A DNA stretch of 16,119 bases from the NCBI GenBank assembly GCA_002435385.1, contig DJMN01000021.1:1-16119 (forward strand), written 5' to 3'. Made by a program: the position numbers and the translations under genes. Positions 1-6,720 of the stretch are shown one piece after another (position 1 is the first letter of the stretch; every line of letters starts with the position of its first letter). Under the pieces are notes generated by a model, which was given only the letters and a program-made list of their open reading frames with translations, was not told the origin of the DNA and did not search any database. Source of the stretch: Patescibacteria group bacterium UBA6489 (GTDB lineage: Bacteria; Patescibacteriota; Gracilibacteria; BD1-5; UBA6164).

Positions 1-23
1 TACACACTTTAATGCACACTCCC
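1..23 (-). repeat. Left copy of a 23-bp terminal inverted repeat (possible insertion-sequence end)
   Basis: The first 23 bases are the exact reverse complement of the last 23 bases of the window; identity stops abruptly at base 24. Read outwards the repeat begins GGGAGTGTGC and ends in AGTGTGTA. GT-rich ends of this style occur in some IS256/mutator-type insertion sequences, but no transposase is present here, so the family is a guess from memory. The likely explanation is that the contig breaks where it enters a multicopy element. Confidence 0.6.
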
Positions 24-66
24 GCAGATACCCCAAAAATCATACAACATAACCCACCAAATCAAC

Positions 67-103
67 AAAAAAAGTAGAATATATCCTTACCTATATTCTA
101 CTT
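67..103 (-). terminator. Intrinsic terminator of the TIM-barrel gene
   Basis: A perfect 12-bp stem (72-83 with 92-103, arm AAGTAGAATATA on the plus strand) closes an 8-nt loop. Read on the minus strand it is followed by seven T residues. It begins 33 nt after the stop codon of the leftward gene. Short flanking CCACCA and TGGTGG tracts could extend the pairing. Confidence 0.85.
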
Positions 104-135
104 ATGGTGGCAGCTAACTAAAACCACAACTCACT

Positions 136-939
136 CTAATCCTTAAAATTAATAAAATGCTTAGAATAATACTTCTTAACAAATAATAAATTCTCTACAA
201 CTTTATCATCATTTCAAACTCAAAGTTGTCTAGGGTCTACTCTTAGAGTTATAAAAGAACTATATCAAGAAGACTTTAATTTCATCAAAAAACTCTCCAA
301 CGGAAGGTAAGAAACTCAACCTCAGGCACCTCAAGGTAACATCCCTATTTTACTTCAATATCTATCACTAAAAAATATATTTTTAATAGAACCTCATAAA
401 AATTTTTGAGCCTTCATTATATCCATACTAGAAGAAGGATCTATACCCAAAAGGTTGAGAGTAGTATCTCAAGTAATTCTTCTAATATCAGCAAAAGTAG
501 CATTTTTATATTCAGGAATTATGAAAAATAAAAATTTAGGTTCTACATTTTGTACTGCAATACTTATATGTGAATCTCTTTTTACTTTTGGAAGATACTT
601 TGAAAACCGATCACTATTTTTATCAGAAATATGAGGAGGAGAGAATGTTACAACTTGAGTTCATAATTCTTTAGCCATACTAACTATCATATTAACCTTT
701 CTTTCAGTTAATCCTCTAGCAGGAGCGGTTATACTTAAAACAGGTACCCCAAATTCTTCACTTAGAGATTTTATATATTCTTTGTTCCATAAATCAAAGT
801 TCTTTTTGTCTAAAAATAAATCTAAACCTGAATATTTAGCATTTTTAGCAAATTGAAATATTCTATGTAAGCCATATCAGGCAAGGCTTGAAGTTGAAAG
901 TAAAAGCACGATATCAAAATTAAATTTATAATATATCAA
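136..939 (-). CDS. TIM-barrel protein, sugar phosphate isomerase / AP endonuclease 2 superfamily, probably metal-free
   Basis: The product is about 267 residues in code 25, with no frameshift. An early AGYGLHRIFQFAKNA stretch followed by GLDLFLD matches strands 1 and 2 of the xylose-isomerase-like TIM barrel. Near residue 190, NIFFSDR, then LPLESFLMKLKSSGYSSF and ITLRVDP, match its last strands. Family members are metal-dependent isomerases, epimerases or AP endonucleases. Here the usual ligand positions look replaced: the Glu of the 'EN' strand is Gln (AVQNV), the 'D..GH' strand reads GIDPSS, the His before 'SD' is Phe, and the last strand ends in Arg rather than Glu. It may be a non-catalytic member. 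The start is uncertain: no ATG is in frame before the barrel, and a TTG at 937-939 is the furthest usable codon after an upstream TAG. A TTGCTA -17- TAATAT promoter-like pair lies directly upstream, so a leaderless start is possible. Confidence 0.75.
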
Positions 940-1066
940 TATATTAACATATATTTTTTTCTATAGCAAAAAATATTTATTTTTTCTATGTACTTTTGAT
1001 TATTTTATAATTTTAATTTAAAAATTTCTAAAAAACTATGGTATAATTTGTAAAAAGCAGAAAATA

Positions 1067-1101
1067 AAAAAGCTCCTTCTGACTTTTCAGAGAAGCTTTT
1101 T
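1067..1101 (-). terminator. Intrinsic terminator of recA
   Basis: The outer stem AAAAAGCT / AGCTTTTT (1067-1074 with 1094-1101) and inner stem TCTGA / TCAGA (1078-1082 with 1087-1091) enclose a 4-nt loop. On the minus strand it begins 6 nt after the recA stop codon and is followed by a T-rich run. T runs on both sides mean it could work in both directions. Confidence 0.85.
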
Positions 1102-1106
1102 TTATG

Positions 1107-2093
1107 CTATAAACTATTCTTTATAACTTCTTCTAACTCTTTTGCTAACTTCTCATTTTCTTTAAGAAAAGCTTTTACCTTTTCTCTTCATTGTCATAAT
1201 TTAGTTTCTCAGTAAGAATAAAAAGAACCAGATTTTTTAATTACTCATAAATCAGATCAGATATCTATTATCTCTCACAATTTTGATATTCCCTCATTAT
1301 AAACTACATCAAATTCTGCTTCTCTAAAAGGAGGTGCAACTTTATTTTTTATAACCTTTACCTTAGTTCTGTTTCATAGAATTTCTTTTTCCATACCAGT
1401 TCCACTTTCAATACTTCCTTTTCTTCTTATATCCAATCTTTGACTAGCATAAAATTTAAGAGCATTACCTCAAGTAGTAGTTTCAGGATTACCAAACATA
1501 ACTCATATTTTCATCCTTATTTGATTAATAAAAATGACTGTAGTTTTTGTTTTTGATATAACTCAAGTTATTTTCCTAAGAGCTTGACTCATAAGTCTTG
1601 CTTGTAATCACATATGAGAGTCTCACATCTCTCCCTCTATTTCAGCCTTTGGAGTTAAAGCTGCAACACTATCAACTATAATCAAATCTATAGCTCAAGA
1701 TCTTACAAGAGAATCAACTATCTCTAATGCTTGTTCTCCATAGTCTGGTTGAGAAACAATAAGATTATCAACATCCACTCATACTTTCCTAGCATATTCA
1801 GGATCTAAGGCATGTTCAGCATCTATAAAAGCAGCAGCTCATCAAGCCTTTTGGACTTCCGCTATAGCATGTAAAGTTAAAGTTGTTTTACCTGAAGATT
1901 CAGGACCATATATTTCAATTATTCTTCATTTAGCATATCAACCACCAAGGGCAATATCAAGTCCTAGAGAACCAGAAGAATTGGTTTCAATTTTTGATCA
2001 AGATATATCATCTCAAAGTCTCATAATTGAACCTTTTCAGAATTGTTTTTCTATCATTGATAGAGCATTTTTTAGAGCTTCTTTCTTATCCAT
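1107..2093 (-). CDS. recA: RecA recombinase
   Basis: RecA is the DNA-dependent ATPase that coats single-stranded DNA, carries out strand exchange and, in many bacteria, triggers LexA cleavage. The 328-residue product opens MDKKEALKNALSMIEKQFG as in typical RecA. It has Walker A GPESSGKT at residues 63-70, Walker B DLIIVDSVAALTP with Asp141, the loop 1 region IEGEMGDSHMGLQARLMSQ, and the loop 2 region FGNPETTTGGNALKFYAS. The C-terminus is short and lacks a long acidic tail. TGA encodes glycine at many conserved sites, for example GSKIE and TTGGN. The ATG at 2091-2093 is chosen by family length and follows a good promoter; there is no Shine-Dalgarno sequence. A separate promoter and a hairpin terminator suggest a single-gene transcript, although readthrough from the zinc-ribbon gene is possible. 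Confidence 0.98.
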
Positions 2094-2127
2094 GTTTTTA
2101 GTTTTATTATATAAAAGGTGTATAATT

Positions 2128-2155
2128 AATATATACACAATGTGTATAAAGTCAA
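2128..2155 (-). promoter_or_regulatory. recA promoter with embedded palindromic operator
   Basis: On the minus strand the boxes are TTGACT (2155-2150), a 16-nt spacer, and TATATT (2133-2128). Most of the spacer is a perfect 17-bp palindrome, TATACACATTGTGTATA (2132-2148, arms of 8 around one central base). A further TATACAC half-site lies just downstream. Position and symmetry suggest a repressor site. It does not resemble the E. coli LexA box. Which repressor binds is unknown; none is encoded recognisably here. Confidence 0.7.
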
Positions 2156-2169
2156 AACTTTTTTGAAAA

Positions 2170-2394
2170 TTATTTAATTCTATAATTAGTTTTCAGTCCT
2201 TCTTCCGTTCATATAGCTATATTTTTTCAATTACACTCCTTACATATGAATGTATATCATTTAGTATTAGGTCTATCAACATCTACAATTTTTTTACAGT
2301 CTTTACAATAAAAAGAGACATCTCATCTTTCAGTATTAAATGTTTCTTTCTTTTTTGAGAAATCATCTATATTTATTAAATCATTATATGACAT
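2170..2394 (-). CDS. Small zinc-ribbon protein
   Basis: The 74-residue protein has two CxxC knuckles, C30-x2-C33 (YCKDCKK) and C51-x2-C54 (ICKECNG). The 17-residue gap between them is the layout of a zinc ribbon that binds one Zn2+. A polar N-terminal arm and a short tail flank the ribbon. No catalytic motif is present, and ribbons of this size may bind nucleic acid or RNA polymerase; the function is not known. Four TGA codons are read as Gly, one immediately after the second knuckle (CNG). The stop lies 15 nt upstream of the recA -35 box. The leader contains structured element 1 and a TTTTATCC box 14 nt before the ATG. Confidence 0.85.
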
Positions 2395-2408
2395 AATCTA
2401 TTTATTAG

Positions 2409-2416
2409 GGATAAAA
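2409..2416 (-). promoter_or_regulatory. TTTTATCC leader box before the zinc-ribbon gene
   Basis: TTTTATCC on the minus strand lies 14 nt before the ATG. The same octamer lies 17 nt before the ATG of the next two genes upstream (3203-3210 and 4514-4521). None has a Shine-Dalgarno sequence. The role is unknown: it could be a translation-initiation signal or a promoter part. Confidence 0.4.
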
Positions 2417-2467
2417 ATTTATAGAGAAATTATTTAAAAATAAATCTAAAAACAATAATTAAGCTGT

Positions 2468-2559
2468 AAAAAATAAAAATTAAACGAGGTGTCATAATGA
2501 TTTTATACTAAAAATTATTTGTAAAAAAATCTTATCCTCCGAGAGTATTTTTATTTTTT
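2468..2559 (-). promoter_or_regulatory. Structured leader element 1 (candidate cis-regulatory RNA)
   Basis: It lies between the exonuclease stop and the zinc-ribbon start. The outer stem is a perfect 13-bp pairing (2468-2480 with 2547-2559). The inner hairpin pairs 2499-2508 with 2521-2531 around a 12-nt loop. The joining strands, read on the minus strand, carry CTCTCGGAGGATAAGATT and CACCTCGTTT, with GAGG and CCTC also able to pair. Element 2 shares this plan with a different outer stem. The 3' arm is T-rich, so it could act as a terminator or attenuator. It may instead be the exonuclease terminator or a small repeat element. Confidence 0.5.
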
Positions 2560-2576
2560 ATTGTGATTTATCTACT

Positions 2577-3185
2577 TTAAAATAAAGAAATTTTATTATC
2601 TTCTTTTTTTTCAACCTCTATAACTCATTGTTTTTTTAATTCTAAAAAGCATCTTAACGTAGCTTTTACATCAGTTAACGCATCATGAGCTCATACAAAA
2701 TATTCTCAAAATAACTTTTTATGTAATTCTCACAGTCTTGGATATTTAAACCTCATTCCATTTCATTGAATTTTACAAAAGTCTACAGTAGTTTTCATTG
2801 TACAAATAGATTGTTTAGGCATATATTTATACAATTTATCTAATCTCTTTAATTCCAATTTTATCATTTCTTCATCATACTCTATATTATGTCAGATTAT
2901 TATATCTGGAGTATTTACGCTATATAGAATATCATCAATGATATCTTCTATATAAGGTGCTCCTTTTACATCTATATCATATATATGGTGAACCTCAGAA
3001 GATTGATAGGGGATAGGAATTTTGGGATTTATAAGTACATCTATCTCTTTTTCTACTTTAAATTCTCACGAATTAATATTTCAAAGAATTCAAGCAAATT
3101 GTATTATTTTTGGTTGTTTTTCAAGGTCAGTTTCCTTTTTATTTATAAAACCAGTTGTTTCCGTATCAAATACAAGTATTTTCAT
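2577..3185 (-). CDS. DEDDh 3'-5' exonuclease (DnaQ/ExoX-like)
   Basis: This is a 202-residue member of the RNase T / DnaQ superfamily, which removes nucleotides from 3' ends of DNA or RNA with two metal ions. Exo I is FDTETTG with Asp7 and Glu9, Exo II is HNIEYDEE with Asp104, and Exo III is HDALTDVKAT with His167 and Asp172, so the full DEDDh set is present. The protein is little more than the nuclease domain, so it may be a free-standing proofreading subunit or a repair or RNA-processing enzyme; the sequence does not decide. It starts at the ATG preceded by a TTTTATCC box and structured element 2. It has no partner polymerase nearby; recA lies two genes downstream in the same direction. Confidence 0.9.
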
Positions 3186-3202
3186 TTTTTTTATTAACTA
3201 AT

Positions 3203-3210
3203 GGATAAAA
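3203..3210 (-). promoter_or_regulatory. TTTTATCC leader box before the exonuclease gene
   Basis: This is the same octamer as at 2409-2416 and 4514-4521, here 17 nt before the ATG. The surrounding leader is A+T-rich with no Shine-Dalgarno sequence. Confidence 0.4.
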
Positions 3211-3249
3211 CTTTGTAATAAACAAAAAGTAGGAAATAAGGGAAATTAT

Positions 3250-3323
3250 AATAAAACGAGAACTGTTAAAAGATTTATACTAATATTAAATTGTAAAAAA
3301 TCTTTTCCTGTGAGAGTTTTATT
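3250..3323 (-). promoter_or_regulatory. Structured leader element 2 (candidate cis-regulatory RNA)
   Basis: It lies in the 5' leader of the exonuclease gene, about 65 nt before its ATG. It is separated from the regulator gene upstream by that gene's own terminator. The outer stem AATAAAAC / GTTTTATT pairs 3250-3257 with 3316-3323. The inner stem AAAAGATT / AATCTTTT pairs 3268-3275 with 3299-3306, continuing through TAC / GTA to a 12-nt loop. Minus-strand joining segments are CTCTCACAGGAAAAGATT and CAGTTCTCGTTTT, clearly related to element 1. Confidence 0.5.
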
Positions 3324-3393
3324 ATTTCTCTTATTTTCAGGGGGAGAATAATTAAAGTTTAAAAAATAATTTGTTAAATTCAACTAAAAAAAT

Positions 3394-3424
3394 AAAAAAC
3401 CTATTTAATTTTATAGGCTTTTTA
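3394..3424 (-). terminator. Intrinsic terminator of the sigma-4/HARE regulator
   Basis: AAAAACCTAT pairs with ATAGG(C)TTTTT with one bulged base and a short loop, beginning 14 nt after the regulator's stop codon on the minus strand. T runs on both sides would let it work in either direction. Confidence 0.7.
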
Positions 3425-3437
3425 TTTTTTTAGTTTC

Positions 3438-4496
3438 TTATTTTTTCAACTGATAATAATTTCTTCAAACTCTCTCTATAACTTTTTTATTTTGTAAGTT
3501 CATATATATAGTAGTTTTCTTTACATTTCTAACCTTTAAAACTTCTGTTGTTATTTGTTCTATAGTCATAGGTTCTCCATTTTTCTCTAATATTCTACTA
3601 ATAACTTCTAAAACTGTACCAGGCTCAAATCCCCATTTTTTTAAAGCATAAATTCATCTTCAAACTAAAACAAATTCATCATTTCTTATAAGTTCATTAT
3701 GGATAGTACTAATTTTTACAGTATCTCACAAATATTCAGATATTTTATTTGAAATATCTACAAAATGCATAGGAACTTTTTCTTTTTTCATAACATATAT
3801 GGTTTTATCCTTCAATGTTTTAGGATTTAAAATTTTCCATCTAGTTAATCAAATCAAAGTCTCTTCTCATTTCACTAAATCTTCAAATATATCAAGAACA
3901 CTATCAATAAAGACATTACTCAATTTTCATAAATCGCTACTCAATTTTTGATTTATCATATCAAATAAATCAGACATCTCCATAACATCTTTTTTTCTCT
4001 TTAAAATTTTTATCGCTTCTTTATAAACCTTATCTATTTTATTCCTAGTAACACTAGGAAGATAAAAATAAGTTCTTACTCATAATCTAGGTTTAGACTT
4101 AAAGATATCTAAATCGGATTGAATTATTATTTCTAATACATAAGCATTCATCCCCTTAGATAATTCTAATTCCTTTATTATTCCATTTATAAGCTTTTCT
4201 GTAGCTAATATTCATCAATGAGCATCCAACATTTCTCTTGCAGCATCTTGTATAACAGCTAATTCAGATGCTTTTATGATTCTACCAACTTTTTTCCTTC
4301 AAGCATCTTCAATTTGTCTTACTCTTTCTCTTGTTATAGATGGAGAAAAAGAATTTCAGATACTCTGAAGAGTCTCTCTAACTCATAGTAACCCAACCCT
4401 CCTTTCAAGAACATTTCTTTCTTTATCAGATAAAGATTTTAGAATATTTCCAAAGGAAGAAACAATTTTCTTATTTGTTAGTGCTACAGTTGTCAT
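3438..4496 (-). CDS. Sigma-70 region 4 / HARE-HTH transcription regulator
   Basis: This is a 352-residue DNA-binding protein. Residues about 18-72 (SLSDKERNVLERR, then ETLQSIGNSF and ITRERVRQIEDAGRKKV) match sigma-70 region 4, the helix-turn-helix that reads the -35 box and contacts the RNA polymerase flap. No region 2 is present, so it cannot melt a promoter as a normal sigma factor does. Residues about 228-291 (VPMHFVDISNKI, STIHNELIRNDEFVLVGRG, IYALKKWG) match a HARE-HTH domain, known from the RNA polymerase delta subunit and from restriction and chromatin proteins. Residues 293-350 form a further winged-helix-like unit. The middle (75-225) is helical and unassigned. It may be a promoter-recognition cofactor of RNA polymerase. 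It has its own promoter with the same hexamers and spacing as recA. Confidence 0.85.
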
Positions 4497-4513
4497 ATTT
4501 TCTTTTATGTAAC

Positions 4514-4521
4514 GGATAAAA
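4514..4521 (-). promoter_or_regulatory. TTTTATCC leader box before the sigma-4/HARE gene
   Basis: This is the third copy of the octamer, 17 nt before the ATG and downstream of the TTGACT/TATATT promoter. It therefore lies within the transcribed leader here, which argues against it being a -10 box for this gene. Confidence 0.4.
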
Positions 4522-4536
4522 TAACTAGACTTTCAA

Positions 4537-4564
4537 AATATAATTGCTTTATAAAAAAAGTCAA
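4537..4564 (-). promoter_or_regulatory. Promoter of the sigma-4/HARE gene
   Basis: TTGACT (4564-4559), a 16-nt spacer and TATATT (4542-4537) on the minus strand. Hexamers and spacing are identical to the recA promoter, but without the palindrome in the spacer. Confidence 0.65.
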
Positions 4565-4574
4565 AAAAAAATAT

Positions 4575-5174
4575 CTAAAAAGGTAATTTCATATTATTCT
4601 TTTTATCATCTTCTAAATCACTATCTATTTCATTATCATCATTTATAAAAATAGTTTCTGTTGAATTATTACTAGATTCTTCCTTTTTCGTGTATATTCA
4701 TCATGTGAAGATTAATATTCCTCAAATCAAATTAAATATAATTCATTTTCAATAAATCATATTATCTTGAAAAACAATAAGTCATTGAGAAAAATTTAAA
4801 ACTATAAAGGAAATTACAATTATAAATAATCAGGACAAAATGTACATTGAATAATCTTTTATATGTACATTAGATAAAAGTTTTAGTCTTTCCTTATTTT
4901 TTAAAGAAAAAACAAAAAATAGTATTATCATTATTAAAATAATAACCAGCATTCAAGACTTTCCTGATAAATTTGAAAAACTATTCACACTTAACTCTTT
5001 TCAATCTTTTGAGATTATCCAAGGCATAAATAAAGATGTAAATGATATAATACTTCCAAAAATTATGATTTTTCAGGAATTGCTTAGACTTAATCATTTA
5101 AATTTTATTCAATTCCAAAATCATGTTACTTTTTTCTGAAATTTTCTTATTTTTGCCCTATTTTTGTAAGACAT
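4575..5174 (-). CDS. Four-helix membrane protein of unknown function
   Basis: I do not recognise a family. The 199-residue protein starts with a strongly basic cytoplasmic-looking arm (1-33). Four hydrophobic segments follow at about 35-55 (ending in MPW), 74-92, 110-128 and 144-161. A polar, Asp/Asn-rich tail (163-195, with NDDNEIDSDLEDD) ends in MKLPF. The positive-inside pattern suggests both ends face the cytoplasm. Glycines in the fourth helix and several loops are TGA codons. It is the first leftward gene from the divergent region. Its stop is 11 nt upstream of the -35 box of the next gene, so that promoter sits just past its end. Confidence 0.8.
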
Positions 5175-5289
5175 GTTATCTATAATTATAGTATAATTAT
5201 TTAATATTTTAAATAATATTATTTACTATTCTATTTAATGGACTATAATAATCAATAAATTTTTTACTTTTTTTAAAAATCATTATATT
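5175..5289. other. Divergent intergenic region, very A+T-rich
   Basis: This spacer separates the leftward and rightward halves of the window. It holds a perfect 14-bp A+T palindrome at 5211-5224 and a hairpin with an 8-bp stem at 5196-5217. Such palindromes arise easily in sequence this A+T-rich. I see no DnaA-box cluster or dnaA gene, so no origin is called. A promoter for the rightward operon is listed separately. TATAAT on the minus strand (5190-5185) lies only 10 nt from the leftward ATG, suggesting a very short or leaderless transcript. Confidence 0.5.
5222..5249 (+). promoter_or_regulatory. Probable promoter of the pilin operon
   Basis: TTTACT (5222-5227), a 16-nt spacer and a consensus TATAAT (5244-5249), 40 nt before the first ATG of the rightward operon. 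Confidence 0.5.
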
Positions 5290-5550
5290 ATGTTAAATAA
5301 CAAGAGGAAAAAAGAATTAAAAAATACTTTTTTGGATTTAATTTCTTTTATACTTAGTTTTATTCTTTGTTTTTTTAGAAGTTTTTTCTTATTTTTATGA
5401 AAGAAATGAATAAGCACACAGAACTATTTTTTTTCCTCTTTAGATTTTATCTTCAGAATTTGGCCGAAGTACTTTTGGAAAAAACCTACAGGATTAAAAC
5501 TTACCAGATTTTTCTGAAATGTTATAGACTATATATTTTTTAAAAAATAA
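5290..5550 (+). CDS. Small membrane-associated protein at the head of the pilin operon
   Basis: The 86-residue product is not recognised. A basic N-terminus (NNKRKKELK) is followed by one hydrophobic stretch rich in Phe and Leu (about 13-36). A basic, aromatic C-terminal half follows with RIWPKYFWKKPTG and a final IFFKK. It has no prepilin cleavage motif and no lipobox, so a single-pass inner membrane protein is likely. It needs three TGA codons read as Gly. Its stop is 6 nt before the prepilin start, so it almost certainly shares that transcript; a role in pilus assembly is inferred from position only. Confidence 0.65.
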
Positions 5551-5556
5551 TATCAT

Positions 5557-6714
5557 ATGAAAAACTCAAGAGAGCTTAAATGATTCACTCTTATTGAAAT
5601 TATTGTATGAATCTTAATCTTTTCAATAATAATTGTGTCTTGATTCTATGCGCTTAGTTCTTTGATGGTTTGAAAAGTGAAGCTTATAGAAGAAACTGAT
5701 ATAGAAAAAAAAGCTTTTTATTTTTCAGAAAAATTTTTTGAAATGATAAAAAGATGATGAGAAGTTGATTATGAAGAGTATTTTAATAGAAGTGTCGTTT
5801 GAGTAAGTTATCAAAGCTGACATTATATGGAAGATTCATGATTTTGAAATTATTGAGAAGATTGAAATGTTTGAAATAGTTGAGCACTAGATTATGGTAA
5901 CTGATTTTATTATTGTAGAAGTTCTCCATGAATATTTATGTGAACTTGATGATGTATAGAAGGAAATAATAATAGTGATTGAACAGTATCTTGAATTACT
6001 ATGAGTTATTTATGAGAGCCCCAAAGGTATTGACAATATAGCTTTCAATTCAAAGATTATAATATAAATGTAGATATTGATGAATGAGATGAAGATTGAA
6101 ACTGAATAATTACTTGAGATGATGATGATGAATGGTTGTGAAATTGACCAAGTGTATTTTTATGATGAACTTTGATGAGAGATTTATATCTTGTAAATGG
6201 AAGGAAAAATAAAAGAACTTATTTTAGGCGGAGTGTAAAAGAAGAAAGTCAATGATGAACTTGTGATTTTTCAGATGCCGAAAATCCTACATGATCAGGA
6301 TGCTTGTGAACCATAGAGTTTCTGAGACTTGATTGAAAGGATCGGGGAATGGATCATGATTCTGTTACTGAAGATTGAGATGGAACACAGTATGATTGAA
6401 TAATTGATACATGGATCATAGATTCAGACTTTACTTGATGAAATATTATCATAGCATGAAGTAATAATGAAAACTATTGGCAACCAATATTTCCAGATGA
6501 AATAAATGTAAGTGATGTGATGTTTTTTGTTTATCCTAATAAAGACTTAAGTTATTCTTGGATGGACGACTCTCCCGAAACAAATATTTCTCCCTATGTG
6601 AGAATATGATTAACTTTATCTCCTTGATGGAGAGCAAAAAGAAAAATAAAATGAACAACTCCTAAAGTAACAATAAAAACCACAGTTTCATTGACAGATG
6701 TATTTTCTAATTAA
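5557..6714 (+). CDS. Type IV prepilin-like minor pilin with an EF-hand-like loop
   Basis: The 385-residue protein begins with a class III signal: basic leader, then G8|FTLIE, where prepilin peptidase cuts after Gly8 and Glu sits at mature position 5. The hydrophobic helix IIVGILIFSIIIVSGFY follows. Gly8 is itself a TGA codon. The long head is rich in Gly, Asp and Asn and has a Cys pair around 120-135 that may form a disulfide. Residues 178-189 (DEDGNGIITGDD) fit the EF-hand calcium-binding loop pattern, and a second Asp/Gly cluster (TEDGDGTQYDG) lies further on. The size suits a minor (PilW/GspJ-like) subunit better than a major pilin. It lies 6 nt after the small protein and 6 nt before the next pilin-like gene. 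Confidence 0.85.
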
Positions 6715-6720
6715 CAAAAA

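Noticed and set aside
1..60. A tRNA or tmRNA end suggested by CCACCA-like bases at the left end, or a small outward minus-strand gene there
   Set aside because: No cloverleaf can be drawn, and the outward frame runs straight into the terminal repeat and off the contig.
241..300. An apparent frameshift near the end of the TIM-barrel gene
   Set aside because: A careful re-read of the reverse complement base by base gives one continuous frame, ...YLPLESFLMKLKSSGYSSF.
1981..2166. A plus-strand frame over the recA start
   Set aside because: It lies antisense to the N-terminal coding region and promoter of recA and has no family resemblance.
2985..3197. A plus-strand frame over the exonuclease gene
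   Set aside because: It is antisense to a gene with a complete DEDDh motif set, and its composition is that of a shadow frame.
5175..5289. Replication origin in the divergent A+T-rich region
   Set aside because: No dnaA, dnaN or DnaA-box cluster is seen; divergent promoters explain the layout.
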